NCBI GenBank assembly: GCA_019359355.1
Contig: JAHHHM010000007.1
Location: 124,001 to 188,000 of the forward strand
Direction of reading: 5' to 3'
From: Microcoleus vaginatus WJT46-NPBG5
GTDB taxonomy: Bacteria > Cyanobacteriota > Cyanobacteriia > Cyanobacteriales > Oscillatoriaceae
DNA length: 64,000 nucleotides
Numbering within the stretch: the first letter of the stretch is position 1; each line of letters starts with the position of its first letter. Under the pieces are notes generated by a model. That model saw nothing but the letters and a program-made list of their open reading frames with translations, was not told the DNA's origin and did not search any database. Positions 10,292-20,194 of the stretch are shown here, in pieces. The position numbers and the translations under genes were made by a program.

Positions 10292-11872
10292 ATGCAATTG
10301 CAGCCAGCAAAGAATAAAGAATCAGCTCTCAAACAAGACCGGCAACTGCCACCAGAGCCACCTGTTGATCGCTCACCCAAGCCCAAACGAAAATGGATGC
10401 CGAAGGGTAAGGGTAAAGGTTGGGCGATCGGGCTGATTGCGGCTGCGTTGCTGGGCACCGGCGGCACGGCATTTGTGGCGTTGCGGAATGCCGCACCCAA
10501 GGTAGATATCAGTGAGCTAACCGTGCCGGTGGAGTCAAAAAACTTGACAGTGCGGATCGGGGCGAGTGGGGCAGTGCAGCCGGTGCAGCGGGTCAATCTC
10601 AGTCCGAAAACCCAAGGTCGTTTAGCCGAATTGTATGTGGAGCAAGGCGATCGCGTGGAGGCGGGAAAAGTCGTTGCTCGCATGGAAAGTGGCGAAATAG
10701 AAGCACAACTGATGCAGGCACAAGCGCGGCTATCGAGCGCCAAAGCCCGTTTGCAACAGCGCCAGACAGGGAGCCGGCCAGAAGAGATCGTCCAAGCGCG
10801 GGCACGTTTAAATCAAGCCCAGGCGAGTTTAGACCAATTGCGGGCCGGCAGCCGTTCTGAGGATGTTGCCGAAGCCGAAGCCGGTGTCACCAGAGCACAG
10901 GCGCAAGTAGAAGAGGCACAATCGCGGTTAAACTTAGCGTCAACCAATGTCAGACGCAACCGGGAACTAGCCGACGTGGGGGCAATTGCCCGAAAAGATT
11001 TGGATCAGTTTCTCGATGAAGAGCGTAGGGCACAAGCAAACCTAGAACAAGTGAGAGCCGGTGTTGCAGAAGCAAACCGCCGGTTAGAAAAACTGCAAAA
11101 TGGCACCCGCCCAGAAGAAATTGAAAAAGCCGAAGCGGCAGTGGCCGAAGCGCAAAGCAGTTTAGAGCAGCTGCAAAATGGCACCCGCCCAGAAGAAATT
11201 GCTGCAGCGAAGGCAGATGTCACCGAGGCAGAAGGGCAAGTGCGCTTTTATGAAGTGCAATTGGAAGATACGAAAGTTCGCGCTCCCTTTGCTGGGATTA
11301 TTACCCAGAGATACGCCATAGAAGGTGCGTTTGTGACGCCGGCAACCTCCGCTTCTGACGCGTCTTCCGCAACATCCACTTCGATTGTTGCGCTAGCGAG
11401 GGATTTGGAAGTCTTGGCCAAGGTGCCAGAAGCAGATATCGGTCAAATTAAACGCGGTCAAACGGTTGAAATTGTCGCCGATGCGTATCCCGATCGCGTC
11501 TTTAAAGGTCGCGTTCATTTGATTGCCCCGGAAGCGGTGAAAGAACGAGATGTCACCTTATTCCAAGTGCGGGTAAGCATTGATGCCGGTAAGGATCAGT
11601 TACAGTCGGGAATGAATGTTGATATTAAGTTTGTAGGCGACAAGCTCAGCAATGCTTTGGTGGTTCCTACCGTTGCAATTGTCACCAACAAAGGAGAAAC
11701 CGGCGTTTTAATTCCCGACGAAAAAAATCAACCCAAATTTCAACCTGTTACCGTCGGATCTACCATTGGCAATCAAATTCAAGTCTTAGATGGCATCAAA
11801 GTCGGTGACCGAGTCTTTCTGGAACTTCCCGAAGGTAAAAAACTAGAAGATGTAATCAAAACCATTAAATAA
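10292..11872 (+). CDS. Periplasmic adaptor subunit of a MacAB-like efflux system (HlyD family)
   Basis: The 526-residue membrane fusion protein links an inner-membrane ABC pump to an outer-membrane channel. I start at the ATG at 10292 (AGGA 8 nt upstream); a TTG at 10220 would add 24 residues. One transmembrane segment (WAIGLIAAALLG, about residues 47-65) follows a basic, proline-rich cytosolic tail. Then come the half lipoyl domain (VNLSPKTQGRLAELYVEQGD), a long coiled-coil hairpin with internally repeated GTRPEEI/GSRPEEI blocks (about 150-310), the second half lipoyl and beta-barrel (EVLAKVPEADIGQIKRGQTV), and the membrane-proximal domain. The two blocks QNGTRPEEI are nearly identical in DNA, so the hairpin probably grew by duplication. 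It is followed by the permease (12085) and ATPase (13892). Confidence 0.88.
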   Translation: MQLQPAKNKESALKQDRQLPPEPPVDRSPKPKRKWMPKGKGKGWAIGLIAAALLGTGGTAFVALRNAAPKVDISELTVPVESKNLTVRIGASGAVQPVQRVNLSPKTQGRLAELYVEQGDRVEAGKVVARMESGEIEAQLMQAQARLSSAKARLQQRQTGSRPEEIVQARARLNQAQASLDQLRAGSRSEDVAEAEAGVTRAQAQVEEAQSRLNLASTNVRRNRELADVGAIARKDLDQFLDEERRAQANLEQVRAGVAEANRRLEKLQNGTRPEEIEKAEAAVAEAQSSLEQLQNGTRPEEIAAAKADVTEAEGQVRFYEVQLEDTKVRAPFAGIITQRYAIEGAFVTPATSASDASSATSTSIVALARDLEVLAKVPEADIGQIKRGQTVEIVADAYPDRVFKGRVHLIAPEAVKERDVTLFQVRVSIDAGKDQLQSGMNVDIKFVGDKLSNALVVPTVAIVTNKGETGVLIPDEKNQPKFQPVTVGSTIGNQIQVLDGIKVGDRVFLELPEGKKLEDVIKTIK

Positions 11873-11943
11873 ACCCTCATCCCTAGATTTCTAACACAAC
11901 CCTCAAAGAATCCCCAACCAAACGCATCACACCCCTTAACCTT

Positions 11944-12052
11944 ATCTGCGTCATCTGCGTTTATCTGCGTGCATCTGCGGTTTTAAAATAATCCAAAACC
12001 CCTTGCAAAAGCCAAAAATACTGACGAAACATCTGTGTTTATCTGTGGATAA
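11944..12052 (+). repeat. Cluster of ATCTGCGTTT-type direct repeats
   Basis: Between adaptor and permease, ATCTGCG occurs four times at a spacing of 9-10 nt (11944-11980), and CATCTGTGTTTATCTGTGGAT follows at 12031-12051. A reversed form (CCACAGATAAACGCAG) occurs at 53388-53403. The words are short and degenerate, like dispersed intergenic repeats. No function is evident. Confidence 0.55.
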
Positions 12053-12084
12053 AAAAAATAACTCAGGAGCCATCACAAAAAACA

Positions 12085-13302
12085 ATGGATATTGTTGAAA
12101 GCGTCAAAATGGCAACCACAACGTTGCTAGCAAATAAACTCCGAAGCAGCCTAACCATGCTAGGAATTATTATTGGCAATGCTTCAGTCATTGCAATGGT
12201 TGGAATCGGAGAAGGCGCGCAAAAATTTGTTGGCGATCAGGTTAATTCTTTAGGCTCCAACTTGCTGTTTATAATTCCAGGGAGTCCTCAAGCTCAAAGA
12301 CGGCCTATTTACCCACCCCAAACCCTGGTGCTAGATGATGCAAAAGCAATTGCTGAGCAAGTTGCTTCAGTTAGTGAAGTTGCGCCCGCACTCAATGGCA
12401 GTGAACTGATTTCCTACCGCAACAAAAATAACTCAGCAACGATTATCGGAACCACCCCAGAATTTCTTTCTGTGCGAAGTTTCGATATTGCCAAAGGCCG
12501 CTTCTTGATGAATTTAGATTTGCAACGTCAAGAAGATGTTGTGGTTCTAGGTTCAGAAATAGCCCAGCAATTGTTTGGAAATAAAAACCCCCTGGGCGAA
12601 CAAGTGCGGCTTAAAAATGTCAGCCTGCAAGTGATTGGTGTGATGGAACCAAAGGGTTCAACGTTTGGTGATAATCAGGACATGAATGTTTATGTGCCAA
12701 TTACAACAATGGCGCGGCGAATTGTAGGCCGGTCATCTCCTTATGGAATTCAGGTAACCTTTATTTCCGTCTCAATTCAGGATGAGGCGAGCATGAAAAA
12801 GGCGCAGTTTCAAATTGAAAATCTGCTCAGGCTGCGCCATAAAATCATCAATGAAGATGATTTCACCGTTCGGAATCAGCAGGAATTAATGAATACCTTG
12901 GGTAGCATTACAGGGGCACTAACGTTGTTGTTGGCGGCAACTGCTGCGATTTCTCTGTTTGTGGGCGGCATTGGAATTATGAACATCATGCTTGTCTCCG
13001 TTACCGAACGTACAAAGGAAATTGGACTGCGTAAAGCAATTGGGGCTTCCCAGCAAGATATCCTGGTTCAGTTCATGATTGAATCGGTCATTCTGTCAGT
13101 TGTGGGCGGTTTAATTGGCGTGGGTTTCGGCATTAGCGGTATCATGCTGATCGGAGCATTTACGCCTTTGAAGGGTGGCGTTTCTCTCGTGGCAATCGCC
13201 GTCGCTACTAGCATCTCTGGAGGCATTGGCTTTTTCTTTGGGGTGGTGCCGGCACGCCAGGCGGCTAGACTTGACCCCATTGTTGCCCTTAGAAGTGCCT
13301 GA
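12085..13302 (+). CDS. MacB-type (FtsX-fold) ABC transporter permease
   Basis: The 405-residue permease has the MacB/LolC layout: an N-terminal helix after LLANKLRSSLTMLGIIIGNA, a large periplasmic domain (about residues 50-265), then three helices near 275-300, 325-355 and 365-390. The family signature SVTERTKEIGLRKAIGAS (about 310-327) and the end ARLDPIVALRSA are conserved. It has no ATPase domain; that is supplied by the gene at 13892. Order adaptor-permease-ATPase matches DevBCA and split MacAB systems of cyanobacteria. The stop lies 3 nt from the stop of an antisense gene (13306-13725), so the transport operon is interrupted. Confidence 0.9.
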   Translation: MDIVESVKMATTTLLANKLRSSLTMLGIIIGNASVIAMVGIGEGAQKFVGDQVNSLGSNLLFIIPGSPQAQRRPIYPPQTLVLDDAKAIAEQVASVSEVAPALNGSELISYRNKNNSATIIGTTPEFLSVRSFDIAKGRFLMNLDLQRQEDVVVLGSEIAQQLFGNKNPLGEQVRLKNVSLQVIGVMEPKGSTFGDNQDMNVYVPITTMARRIVGRSSPYGIQVTFISVSIQDEASMKKAQFQIENLLRLRHKIINEDDFTVRNQQELMNTLGSITGALTLLLAATAAISLFVGGIGIMNIMLVSVTERTKEIGLRKAIGASQQDILVQFMIESVILSVVGGLIGVGFGISGIMLIGAFTPLKGGVSLVAIAVATSISGGIGFFFGVVPARQAARLDPIVALRSA

Positions 13303-13305
13303 TGT

Positions 13306-13725
13306 TCACTCCAAGCTGTTGGGTTCAATATACCGGCTGTTTGCTCTGACAAAACACTGACCCCTGTTAAGATCCACACGAAGCCAAGGTTTGCCGGCAC
13401 TGTCCCGCTGAATCACAATCACTTCATCAGAACCCCCACGACCAAAGCTTGCTGCTTGAAACAACTCTTCCTGAGCAAATTGCCGGCTAACTCGGTGATT
13501 GACGCCAGGACCATTCCGGCAGTTTAAACCTTCGGTAACAACTCGCCAAGATCGATGTTCGCCGGCAACTCCCTGAATTTCCTGACCGTTGGCGCTGATT
13601 CTCTGGATTGAATTGTAATCTCCATTGCGGTCTGGAATCGGCTCTCGATTTCTTTGCGCTAAAGCAAGGGTCGCACTGGTACAAATTGAAGTCGTGATCA
13701 CGATTGCCGGCAAAAGACGAAGCAT
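13306..13725 (-). CDS. Secreted SH3-like domain protein
   Basis: The 139-residue product starts with a signal peptide (about residues 1-23, cleavage near ALA-QR). The mature part has a bacterial SH3 (SH3_3)-like core: LNCRNGPGVNHRVSRQF, then QEELFQAASFG, and a closing GKPWLRVDLNRGQCFVRANSRYIEP. LNCRNGPG resembles the LNVRSGPG motif of this family, and the two cysteines may bond. Known: periplasmic SH3 domains bind peptidoglycan or other wall components. It is encoded against the transporter genes, converging with the permease gene and sharing a 166-bp AT-rich region with the divergently read ATPase gene. A link to the pump is possible but unproven. Confidence 0.7.
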   Translation of the reverse strand: MLRLLPAIVITTSICTSATLALAQRNREPIPDRNGDYNSIQRISANGQEIQGVAGEHRSWRVVTEGLNCRNGPGVNHRVSRQFAQEELFQAASFGRGGSDEVIVIQRDSAGKPWLRVDLNRGQCFVRANSRYIEPNSLE

Positions 13726-13891
13726 TTTTATATCCGTATCTACAGGAATATTAAGCTTTCAATTTTTCAGATTACCATTATAATAGATCAAAATAGCAAT
13801 TAACATATTTTTCTGTAAAATCTTTTTTAAATTAAAATTTGTGTATTCTTCTAATTTTTCCAGCCGTTGAGTCTCTAGCGCGAATCTTCTT

Positions 13892-14665
13892 ATGAAAAAT
13901 CAACCCTTAGATAACCAAGCCGTAACAACTTTAAATAGCACCCCTCCGGTGCATAAGCCGGTGATTGTGGGGCTTGAAAATGTTTCTAAAATTTATGGCA
14001 TGGGCAACACAGAAGTTCGCGCTCTTAACGGTGTGGATTTGACGATAGAACAGGGTGAATACTGCTCGATTATGGGGGCTTCCGGATCGGGCAAATCTTC
14101 CGCCATGAATATTATCGGCTGTCTTGACCGGCCTACGTCGGGAAAATATTATCTTGATGGGTTAGATGTTGCGGAAATGGACGAATCCGAATTAGCAAAG
14201 ATTCGTAATCTTAAGTTGGGGTTTGTGTTCCAGCAATTTCACCTTTTGTCGCAACTGTCAGCATTAGAAAACGTGATGCTGCCGATGGTATATGCCGGCG
14301 TTTCTAGTCAAGAAAGGCGAGATAGAGCAACAGAAGCACTGATTCGAGTTGGGTTAGAAAACCGGCTGAATAACAAACCCAATCAGCTATCAGGGGGACA
14401 GCAGCAACGCGTGGCAATTGCTCGTTCAATTGTTAACCGTCCCGTGTTGCTATTGGCAGATGAACCCACCGGCGCTTTGGACTCTAAAACCACGCAAGAA
14501 GTGATTGATATCTTCTCCGAACTCAATGCTGCCGGCATCACAATTGTGATGGTGACGCACGAACCAGATGTCGCGCGTTGTACCCGTCGCATCGTCTGGT
14601 TCCGCGATGGCCAGATCGTACACTCCCATTTAACCCCAGACGATTTAGGCCACGCTGCTTTCTAA
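13892..14665 (+). CDS. ABC transporter ATP-binding subunit (MacB/LolD type)
   Basis: The 257-residue ATPase has all ABC motifs: Walker A GASGSGKSS (about residues 70-78), Q-loop FVFQQFHLLS, signature LSGGQQQR, Walker B LLLADEPTGALD, and the switch His in VMVTHEP. The extra N-terminal 20-25 residues are unstructured. It belongs to the DevA/MacB/LolD group that powers FtsX-fold permeases, so it should energise the permease at 12085 together with the adaptor at 10292. It is separated from the permease by an antisense gene and an AT-rich gap, so it probably has its own promoter. Confidence 0.9.
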   Translation: MKNQPLDNQAVTTLNSTPPVHKPVIVGLENVSKIYGMGNTEVRALNGVDLTIEQGEYCSIMGASGSGKSSAMNIIGCLDRPTSGKYYLDGLDVAEMDESELAKIRNLKLGFVFQQFHLLSQLSALENVMLPMVYAGVSSQERRDRATEALIRVGLENRLNNKPNQLSGGQQQRVAIARSIVNRPVLLLADEPTGALDSKTTQEVIDIFSELNAAGITIVMVTHEPDVARCTRRIVWFRDGQIVHSHLTPDDLGHAAF

Positions 14666-14788
14666 GGAGTATATTAAGCTGCAAGTGGATGATCATCGTT
14701 TAGTCAGATCTCGCGCTTTTTTATGGCGCTTCAAACTAGGCTAAGTGGTGCCAAAACATTGCGGCTCGCTTCTCAGGAGAGTTAAAAA

Positions 14789-17700
14789 ATGAGGCTGGCA
14801 TCTCGCTGGAACCGCGCCCACATTTTAGTGTGTTTAGGCGCTTTTTTGTTGGCTGTGCTGATGAGTCAGCTTTTTTCGGCTCAGTCGAGTTATGTTGGTG
14901 TTTCGCAACCCACAAATTCGCTGCCGGTGGCGATTACAGAAGGTTGGCAGTACCGCTGGGGTGATTCACCGTTGGATGCGGCGGGTGTGCCGGTGTGGAG
15001 TTATCAGGAACTCTCCAGTCCTGAGTGGAAATCCTTGCAAATTCCCGCAAAACTAGCGAAACCTCCGGGAGAAAAAATGGCTTGGTTTCGTGTTAAGTTG
15101 CCTGAAGGCCGGTGGCAATATCCCAGTCTTAATTTGCAAGGGGCTTATTGGGCATTTGAAGTCTATCAAAATCAGGAACTCATTGGTAAATTTGCCGATT
15201 TAGATGCAGCCAGCAACCTACTCACATTTAAAGATAGAAGTTGGTGGATTATTCCGGTAAGACCTAATTTACAAAACCAAATATTGCTTTTTAGAGCGAA
15301 TGTAGATTCTCAAAACTTAATTGATATTAGACTTGATAAAAAGATAGTCATTGGCTCGCTTCCACAGCTTATTAAATCAGTCGTAAAAAAAGAAATTTTT
15401 AAGTTTGTTTTAGGATGTCTATTTACTTTAATTGGATTTTTTTCGTTTTTATATTTGTTAAAAGATCGCACAAAAAAAGCTTACTTAGGATTTAGCTTTT
15501 TTTCAATTTGCTTAGGAATTTACAGCATTTTGGACAACCACACGATTAACTTAATTTTTACGATTCCCAAATATTATGAACCGATAATGCTAGCCTCGTT
15601 TTATTTAATACCTGTTGGGCTATATTATTTTTTCGAGCAAATATTTGGCACCGGCAGCAAATCTATCATCAGGCGGCTATGGCAATTGCATCTTGTTTAT
15701 GCGGTTGTCGCTTTAACTTTAGTGAGCCTTAAATCATCTTTTTTAGACGCTACAGTAAATACGGCATTTATTCTGTTTATTGGAAGTACATTCATTATAA
15801 TTGCAAGTGCAATAAAAGTCGCTTTAAAAGGAAATATTGAAGCAAAATTATTTACGTCAGGATTTACTATTTTTGCCCTCTGCGCTCTGCCAGATATTTT
15901 GGAAAGCCTGAAAATTATTAGCTGGCCAGTAGAAACTTATTACTGGGGAATGTTAGGCTTTATTTTATTTCTGGTAGTTATTTTAGAACGCCGATTTACA
16001 GAAGCGCGAAACCAACTAGAAATGCAGAATGCCACATTACAGCGAATCGCTAAGCTCAAAGATGAGTTTTTGGCAAATACATCCCACGAACTTCGCACAC
16101 CCCTTAACGGCATTATTGGCATTGCTGAATCAATGATTGATGGAGCCACCGGCTTGCTGACTTCCCAGCAAATTGCCAATCTTTCTTTAATTGTTTCAAG
16201 TGGCCGGCGTCTAACTCAGCTTGTTAATGATATTCTCGATTTTTCGAGACTAAAACATAAAAATATTGAACTGCAAAAGAGTGCCGTGGGGATGCGAGAA
16301 ATCGCAGATGTAGTGTTAACCCTTAGTCAACCTCTAATCGGTAAAAAATCTTTAAAGTTAATGAATAAAATCGACCCGGATTTGCCGCCCGTAGACGCTG
16401 ATGAAAATAGATTACAACAAATTTTACACAATCTAATTGGCAATGCCATCAAGTTTACGGAAGCCGGCACAATAGAAATTTCTGCTGTATTAGGAAATGC
16501 AGAAGAATTTTCTACCTCACCAATCCTCAATTCGCAATTACCAATATTAGCGATTACCGTTTCTGACACCGGCATCGGCATTTCCCCTGACAAATGGGAG
16601 AGAATTTTTGAGTCATTTGAACAAGCGGATGGCTCAACTGCCAGAGAATACGGCGGCACCGGCTTGGGGTTAGCCGTTACCAAACAGCTTGTCGAGTTGC
16701 ACGGCGGCAAAATTTGGGTGGAATCGACGCTGGGAGAAGGTTCGCGGTTTACGTTTACCCTGCCGGTTTCATCTCAAGATAGGCAACCCACAAATACCGG
16801 CACCCCTGGTTTGAAATTATCAAAATTAGCTGTAAAAGAAGAAGACATTTTGCTAGAACGCAATTTGGCTTTAGATTTATCGCTTAATCAAAGTTCTGAA
16901 CTGAATTTTTCTCAATTTAGCACTTCTCAAGGAGACTTTAAAATTTTAATTGTGGATGATGAGCCGGTGAATCTTCAAGTGCTTGTTAACCATTTATCTC
17001 TGCAAAACTATTCTCTCACGCAAGCAACAAATGGGGTAGAAGCTTTAGCAATTATTGAACAAGGATTTCAACCCGACCTCATTCTCTTAGATGTGATGAT
17101 GCCGCGAATGACCGGCTATGAAGTTTGTCAAAAACTTCGGGAAAAATTTGCAGCCAGTCAATTGCCGGTGGTGTTACTAACCGCTAAGAATCAAGTTTCC
17201 GATTTAATGGAAGGATTTACTTCAGGAGCTAATGATTATTTAACCAAACCGATTTCAAAAAATGAATTGCTTGCGCGAATTAAAATTCACATTCAACTGT
17301 CAAAAATAACCCTTGCTTACGGGCGTTTTGTACCTCATGAGTTTCTGCGCTTTTTAGGACATGAAAGCATCATTGATGTTAAATTAGGCGACCAAGTTCT
17401 TAAAGAAATGACAATTTTGTTTTCTGACATCCGCTCGTTTACAGCTATGTCAGAGAGCATGACACCGAAACAAAACTTTGATTTTATTAACGATTACTTG
17501 AAACGGGTTGGCCCTGTGATTCGGAATCACAAGGGTTTTATCGATAAATATATTGGAGATGCGATGATGGCATTGTTTCCTGAAACCGCAGAAGACGCGG
17601 TGCAAGCAGCAATCGCAATCCAACAACAAGTCTCACTTTATAACGCTCACCGGCAGGAAAATGGCGACCCTGCGATTGCGATTGGGATTGGTTTGCACAC

Positions 17701-18178
17701 CGGCAGTTTAATGTTAGGGACTGTTGGAGAAGAACAGCGGATGGAAACGACTGTAATTGCCGATGCGGTGAATCTAACGTCTCGCTTGGAAGGGCTAACA
17801 AAACTTTATGGCTCAGGAATTGTGATCAGCGAACAAACGCTTAATTGTCTCAACGAGCCGGCAAACTATTGCTATCGCTTTTTGGGCAAAGTTAAAGTAA
17901 AAGGTAAGCAAGAAGCCGTAGGAGTCTTTGAAATTTATGACGCAGAGCCAGCCCAACAAAAAGCCTTAAAACTGCAAACTCAATCTGATTTTGAACGGGC
18001 TATTAATCTTTATGAAAATCAAAAGTTTGCTGAAGCCTGTCAAGTTTTTGAGCAAATTTTGCAGGTAAATGATCAAGATAAAGCGGCTGCTTTTTATGTG
18101 AAACGCGCTCAAGAGCTGCAAATATCTGGAAAAGCGGGAAGTTGGAGGGGGATTGAAACCTTCGAGGAAAAATTATAA
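14789..18178 (+). CDS. Hybrid sensor kinase with receiver and class III nucleotidyl cyclase
   Basis: The 1129-residue protein combines two outputs. After an N-terminal membrane anchor (about residues 10-30) comes an extracytoplasmic beta-sandwich (about 35-190) and a seven-helix block (about 200-400), as in 7TMR-DISM receptors. The kinase follows: HisKA with [15 protein letters not shown] (His near 433), HATPase with [15 protein letters not shown] and GGTGLGL. A receiver domain has DDEP, LLDVMMP (Asp near 768) and the conserved Lys in YLTKP. The cyclase (about 860-1040) keeps both metal Asp ([17 protein letters not shown]) and the Lys in IDKYIGD, so it looks active. A TPR-like tail ends the protein. 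It resembles CyaC-like cyclases. A 28-nt heptamer repeat (16521-16548) is inserted in frame in the ATPase domain. The start has GGAG about 9 nt upstream. Confidence 0.88.
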   Translation: MRLASRWNRAHILVCLGAFLLAVLMSQLFSAQSSYVGVSQPTNSLPVAITEGWQYRWGDSPLDAAGVPVWSYQELSSPEWKSLQIPAKLAKPPGEKMAWFRVKLPEGRWQYPSLNLQGAYWAFEVYQNQELIGKFADLDAASNLLTFKDRSWWIIPVRPNLQNQILLFRANVDSQNLIDIRLDKKIVIGSLPQLIKSVVKKEIFKFVLGCLFTLIGFFSFLYLLKDRTKKAYLGFSFFSICLGIYSILDNHTINLIFTIPKYYEPIMLASFYLIPVGLYYFFEQIFGTGSKSIIRRLWQLHLVYAVVALTLVSLKSSFLDATVNTAFILFIGSTFIIIASAIKVALKGNIEAKLFTSGFTIFALCALPDILESLKIISWPVETYYWGMLGFILFLVVILERRFTEARNQLEMQNATLQRIAKLKDEFLANTSHELRTPLNGIIGIAESMIDGATGLLTSQQIANLSLIVSSGRRLTQLVNDILDFSRLKHKNIELQKSAVGMREIADVVLTLSQPLIGKKSLKLMNKIDPDLPPVDADENRLQQILHNLIGNAIKFTEAGTIEISAVLGNAEEFSTSPILNSQLPILAITVSDTGIGISPDKWERIFESFEQADGSTAREYGGTGLGLAVTKQLVELHGGKIWVESTLGEGSRFTFTLPVSSQDRQPTNTGTPGLKLSKLAVKEEDILLERNLALDLSLNQSSELNFSQFSTSQGDFKILIVDDEPVNLQVLVNHLSLQNYSLTQATNGVEALAIIEQGFQPDLILLDVMMPRMTGYEVCQKLREKFAASQLPVVLLTAKNQVSDLMEGFTSGANDYLTKPISKNELLARIKIHIQLSKITLAYGRFVPHEFLRFLGHESIIDVKLGDQVLKEMTILFSDIRSFTAMSESMTPKQNFDFINDYLKRVGPVIRNHKGFIDKYIGDAMMALFPETAEDAVQAAIAIQQQVSLYNAHRQENGDPAIAIGIGLHTGSLMLGTVGEEQRMETTVIADAVNLTSRLEGLTKLYGSGIVISEQTLNCLNEPANYCYRFLGKVKVKGKQEAVGVFEIYDAEPAQQKALKLQTQSDFERAINLYENQKFAEACQVFEQILQVNDQDKAAAFYVKRAQELQISGKAGSWRGIETFEEKL
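16521..16548 (+). repeat. In-frame heptamer (CAATNNN) repeat inside the sensor kinase gene
   Basis: Four consecutive heptamers CAATCCT, CAATTCG, CAATTAC, CAATATT run through the HATPase coding region and encode [10 protein letters not shown], extra residues between two conserved strands. The pattern matches the short tandem heptamer repeats of cyanobacterial intergenic DNA (see 19996, 58390). Confidence 0.6.
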
Positions 18179-18182
18179 AGAG

Positions 18183-18251
18183 ATTAGCAAATTTACAGCC
18201 CCTACATTCTGCTGTTATCTCACCGAAGCTGTAAGGGCCGGTTTTGCTAAT
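18183..18251. terminator. Bidirectional terminator-like hairpin between convergent genes
   Basis: ATTAGCAAA (18183-18191) pairs with TTTGCTAAT at 18243-18251, and the inner segments TTACAGCCCCTAC and GCTGTAAGGGCC are largely complementary. It lies between the ends of the kinase/cyclase gene and the nblB-like gene. Confidence 0.55.
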
Positions 18252-18280
18252 TACCCCAATCTTCTAACTCGGCAGCTCAT

Positions 18281-18946
18281 TTAAGCAGATGCCAAGCCGG
18301 TTTTAGCTTCCTGCGCCACCTGATCCACCTCATCGTTGGCAAGACTTTCTAAGGTTGAGCGAGTGTCCGCTCCGCCGAGACGTGCCAGCGCTTGTGCCAC
18401 TCTGTATCGGATCTGCCAGTCATCATGGGTGGCGAAGGGAGTCAGCAACGGGATCGCCCGCTTATCTCCGAGTTCCCCGAAGGAACTAATTGCAGCCATT
18501 TTTAGGAGGTCTTCGCCGGCATTCAAAGCATTTTCTAATAACTCGAATGAGCGCTCATCTCCCAGTTCTCCTAAAGCAGCAACAATACTGAATTTAACAA
18601 TCCACTCAGTCGTTGTTTGATAGAGTTGCTGTAAGTCTCCAAAGGCTTCTTTTAACTGTAGCCCTCCCAAAGAATCTGCCGCTGCTGCTTGCACATCGGG
18701 TTCAGGATCGTGGATTAGGCGATCACGCAGCACATTTAACGCCGTTTGTAAATCCTGCCGGCCTAATGATGCCATTTGGCTTGCCGCTGCGTAGCGAACG
18801 CGGGCGTTGCTGTCTTGAATAGCCGTTTGTGCCAGTTCAAATGCAATGGCCGGTTCGAGCTGACGCAGTTGGTTAAGGGAACGGAGGCGCTCACCCAAAT
18901 CTTCTGAATTTAGTAGCTGCCTAACAGACTCAGGAGTAATACTCAT
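18281..18946 (-). CDS. nblB: HEAT-repeat protein, NblB-like (phycobilisome degradation)
   Basis: The 221-residue product consists of about six HEAT/PBS-lyase-like helical pairs, for example DSNARVRYAAASQMASLGR, DPEPDVQAAAADSLGGL and DDWQIRYRVAQALARLGG. The N-terminus MSITPESVRQLLNSEDLGER and the length of about 220 residues fit cyanobacterial NblB. Known: NblB is related to CpcE/F phycocyanobilin lyases and is needed for phycobilisome breakdown during nutrient stress. It has no signal peptide. It stands alone, converging with the kinase gene. A general HEAT-repeat protein is the alternative. Confidence 0.72.
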   Translation of the reverse strand: MSITPESVRQLLNSEDLGERLRSLNQLRQLEPAIAFELAQTAIQDSNARVRYAAASQMASLGRQDLQTALNVLRDRLIHDPEPDVQAAAADSLGGLQLKEAFGDLQQLYQTTTEWIVKFSIVAALGELGDERSFELLENALNAGEDLLKMAAISSFGELGDKRAIPLLTPFATHDDWQIRYRVAQALARLGGADTRSTLESLANDEVDQVAQEAKTGLASA

Positions 18947-19054
18947 TCTCTTGCTTTTGCGAACTTACGAACTAACGGAGGGCTAATGGCTAATTGTTCA
19001 ACGATGATTAACGATTAGCGCCAAACTTTCGAGCGAAGATATAAAGACTTTTGA

Positions 19055-19519
19055 TTAATCTGGACTAGCCGCCATTTCTCGCACAATATCCCCACGGGTC
19101 AGGATACCAATCAGGTGGCCATCAGTATCCAGCACCGGCAAGCGGTGAATCTTGCGATCATGGATCTGCCGTGCTGCATCTTTCAGGGATTTATCCGGTG
19201 TGATCGTGATCGGATTTTGGCTCATCACTTCCCCCACCGTCTGCCCTAAGGCTTTGTGCAAGTCTCGTTCGTGGGTTGCTGGATTTTTTAAGTAAATCAC
19301 ACTATCTAGCAGCACGATATAAGCGGGAGGCGTCGTTCCAGTTGCCCGCACCATCAAGTCAGTTTCAGAAAGGATACCAACCAACTTGCCGGTCTCATCC
19401 ACCACGGGAAGACCACTAATGCGTCGTTCAGCCAGAATCTCAATCGCTTCCTGTAGGGGGGTTTCAGGCCGGACAATGATTAAATCCCGGCTCATCACAT
19501 CGGCAACGGTCTTAGGCAT
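19055..19519 (-). CDS. Two-CBS-domain protein
   Basis: The 154-residue protein is almost entirely a CBS pair (Bateman module). CBS1 runs from TVADVMSRDLIIVRPETPLQ to VGILSETDLMVRA; CBS2 from VGEVMSQNPITITPDKSL to LIGILTRGDIVREMA. Each has the typical LPVVD/LPVLD strand. Known: such modules bind adenosine nucleotides and, as free-standing proteins in cyanobacteria and plants (CBSX type), can regulate thioredoxins or other enzymes. A loop of about 30 residues between the two is slightly long. Start ATG at 19519. The target is not evident from neighbours. Confidence 0.85.
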   Translation of the reverse strand: MPKTVADVMSRDLIIVRPETPLQEAIEILAERRISGLPVVDETGKLVGILSETDLMVRATGTTPPAYIVLLDSVIYLKNPATHERDLHKALGQTVGEVMSQNPITITPDKSLKDAARQIHDRKIHRLPVLDTDGHLIGILTRGDIVREMAASPD

Positions 19520-19659
19520 GGTGGGTTAAATCTGCTACAAAGATCCACTCATCTCCTATCATAGCTCTGTCAAGACACTCAGCTTTTGATCTGCGAAGAC
19601 TCCTCACGCCTGCCGTTAAGATTGGAAGCATCAGGCAATTTACATGGCAACCCGAATCA

Positions 19660-19989
19660 ATGGCAGAAGCAGAAACTGAGCGTGACCAACCGCACCCGCA
19701 ACCCAAATATCGCTGCGTCATGGTTTGCCAGCATCTATCTTGCCAGCGAAACGGCTCAGCAGAGGTGCTACTAGCGTTTCGAGAGCATAAAGTTCCGGGA
19801 GCCACAATTAACCCTAGCGGCTGTCTGGGACAGTGTAGTTCGGGACCCACTGTCCGGGTGACGCCAGACGAGACTTGGTATTGCCGGGTGAAGCCGGATG
19901 ATGTGCCGGCAATTGTTGAGAAGCATTTGATCGGAGGAGAGCCGGTGGAAGCTAAGCTGCACCCTAGGATTCATTTGCGATTTTATTAA
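19660..19989 (+). CDS. Thioredoxin-like [2Fe-2S] ferredoxin-domain protein
   Basis: The 109-residue product has four cysteines spaced as in thioredoxin-fold [2Fe-2S] ferredoxins: VCQHLSCQRNG near the N-terminus and GCLGQCSSGPTV in the middle (plus one Cys before the first pair and one in WYCRV). The segment VRVTPDETWYCRVKPDDVPA is the usual beta-strand and loop before the last helix. It is a soluble electron carrier or iron-sulfur sensor; the partner is unknown. It reads away from the CBS gene and ends just before a heptamer repeat array. Confidence 0.75.
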   Translation: MAEAETERDQPHPQPKYRCVMVCQHLSCQRNGSAEVLLAFREHKVPGATINPSGCLGQCSSGPTVRVTPDETWYCRVKPDDVPAIVEKHLIGGEPVEAKLHPRIHLRFY

Positions 19990-19995
19990 GAGGGG

Positions 19996-20044
19996 CATTG
20001 GGCATCGCGCATGGGGCATCGCGCATTGGGCATTGGGCATCGGG
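19996..20044. repeat. Heptamer array (7 x 7 nt)
   Basis: On the plus strand seven exact heptamers follow one another: CATTGGG, CATCGCG, CATGGGG, CATCGCG, CATTGGG, CATTGGG, CATCGGG (minus strand: CCCAATG/CGCGATG/CCCCATG types). This is the short tandemly repeated repetitive type known from filamentous cyanobacteria. It begins 7 nt after the stop of the ferredoxin gene. Confidence 0.85.
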
Positions 20045-20194
20045 CTAGAGAAGAGAGGGTGCGAGTGGGAGAAATGTACCATCACCCTCATGATTAGGGA
20101 CTGACTAAAGAGTTGTCTTCTTTATTTTCCTTTCAGTAATCGCACTTGTAACAGAGAATTGCTTGCCGTGTTTTTTGGGCAAATAAGACTTTTC

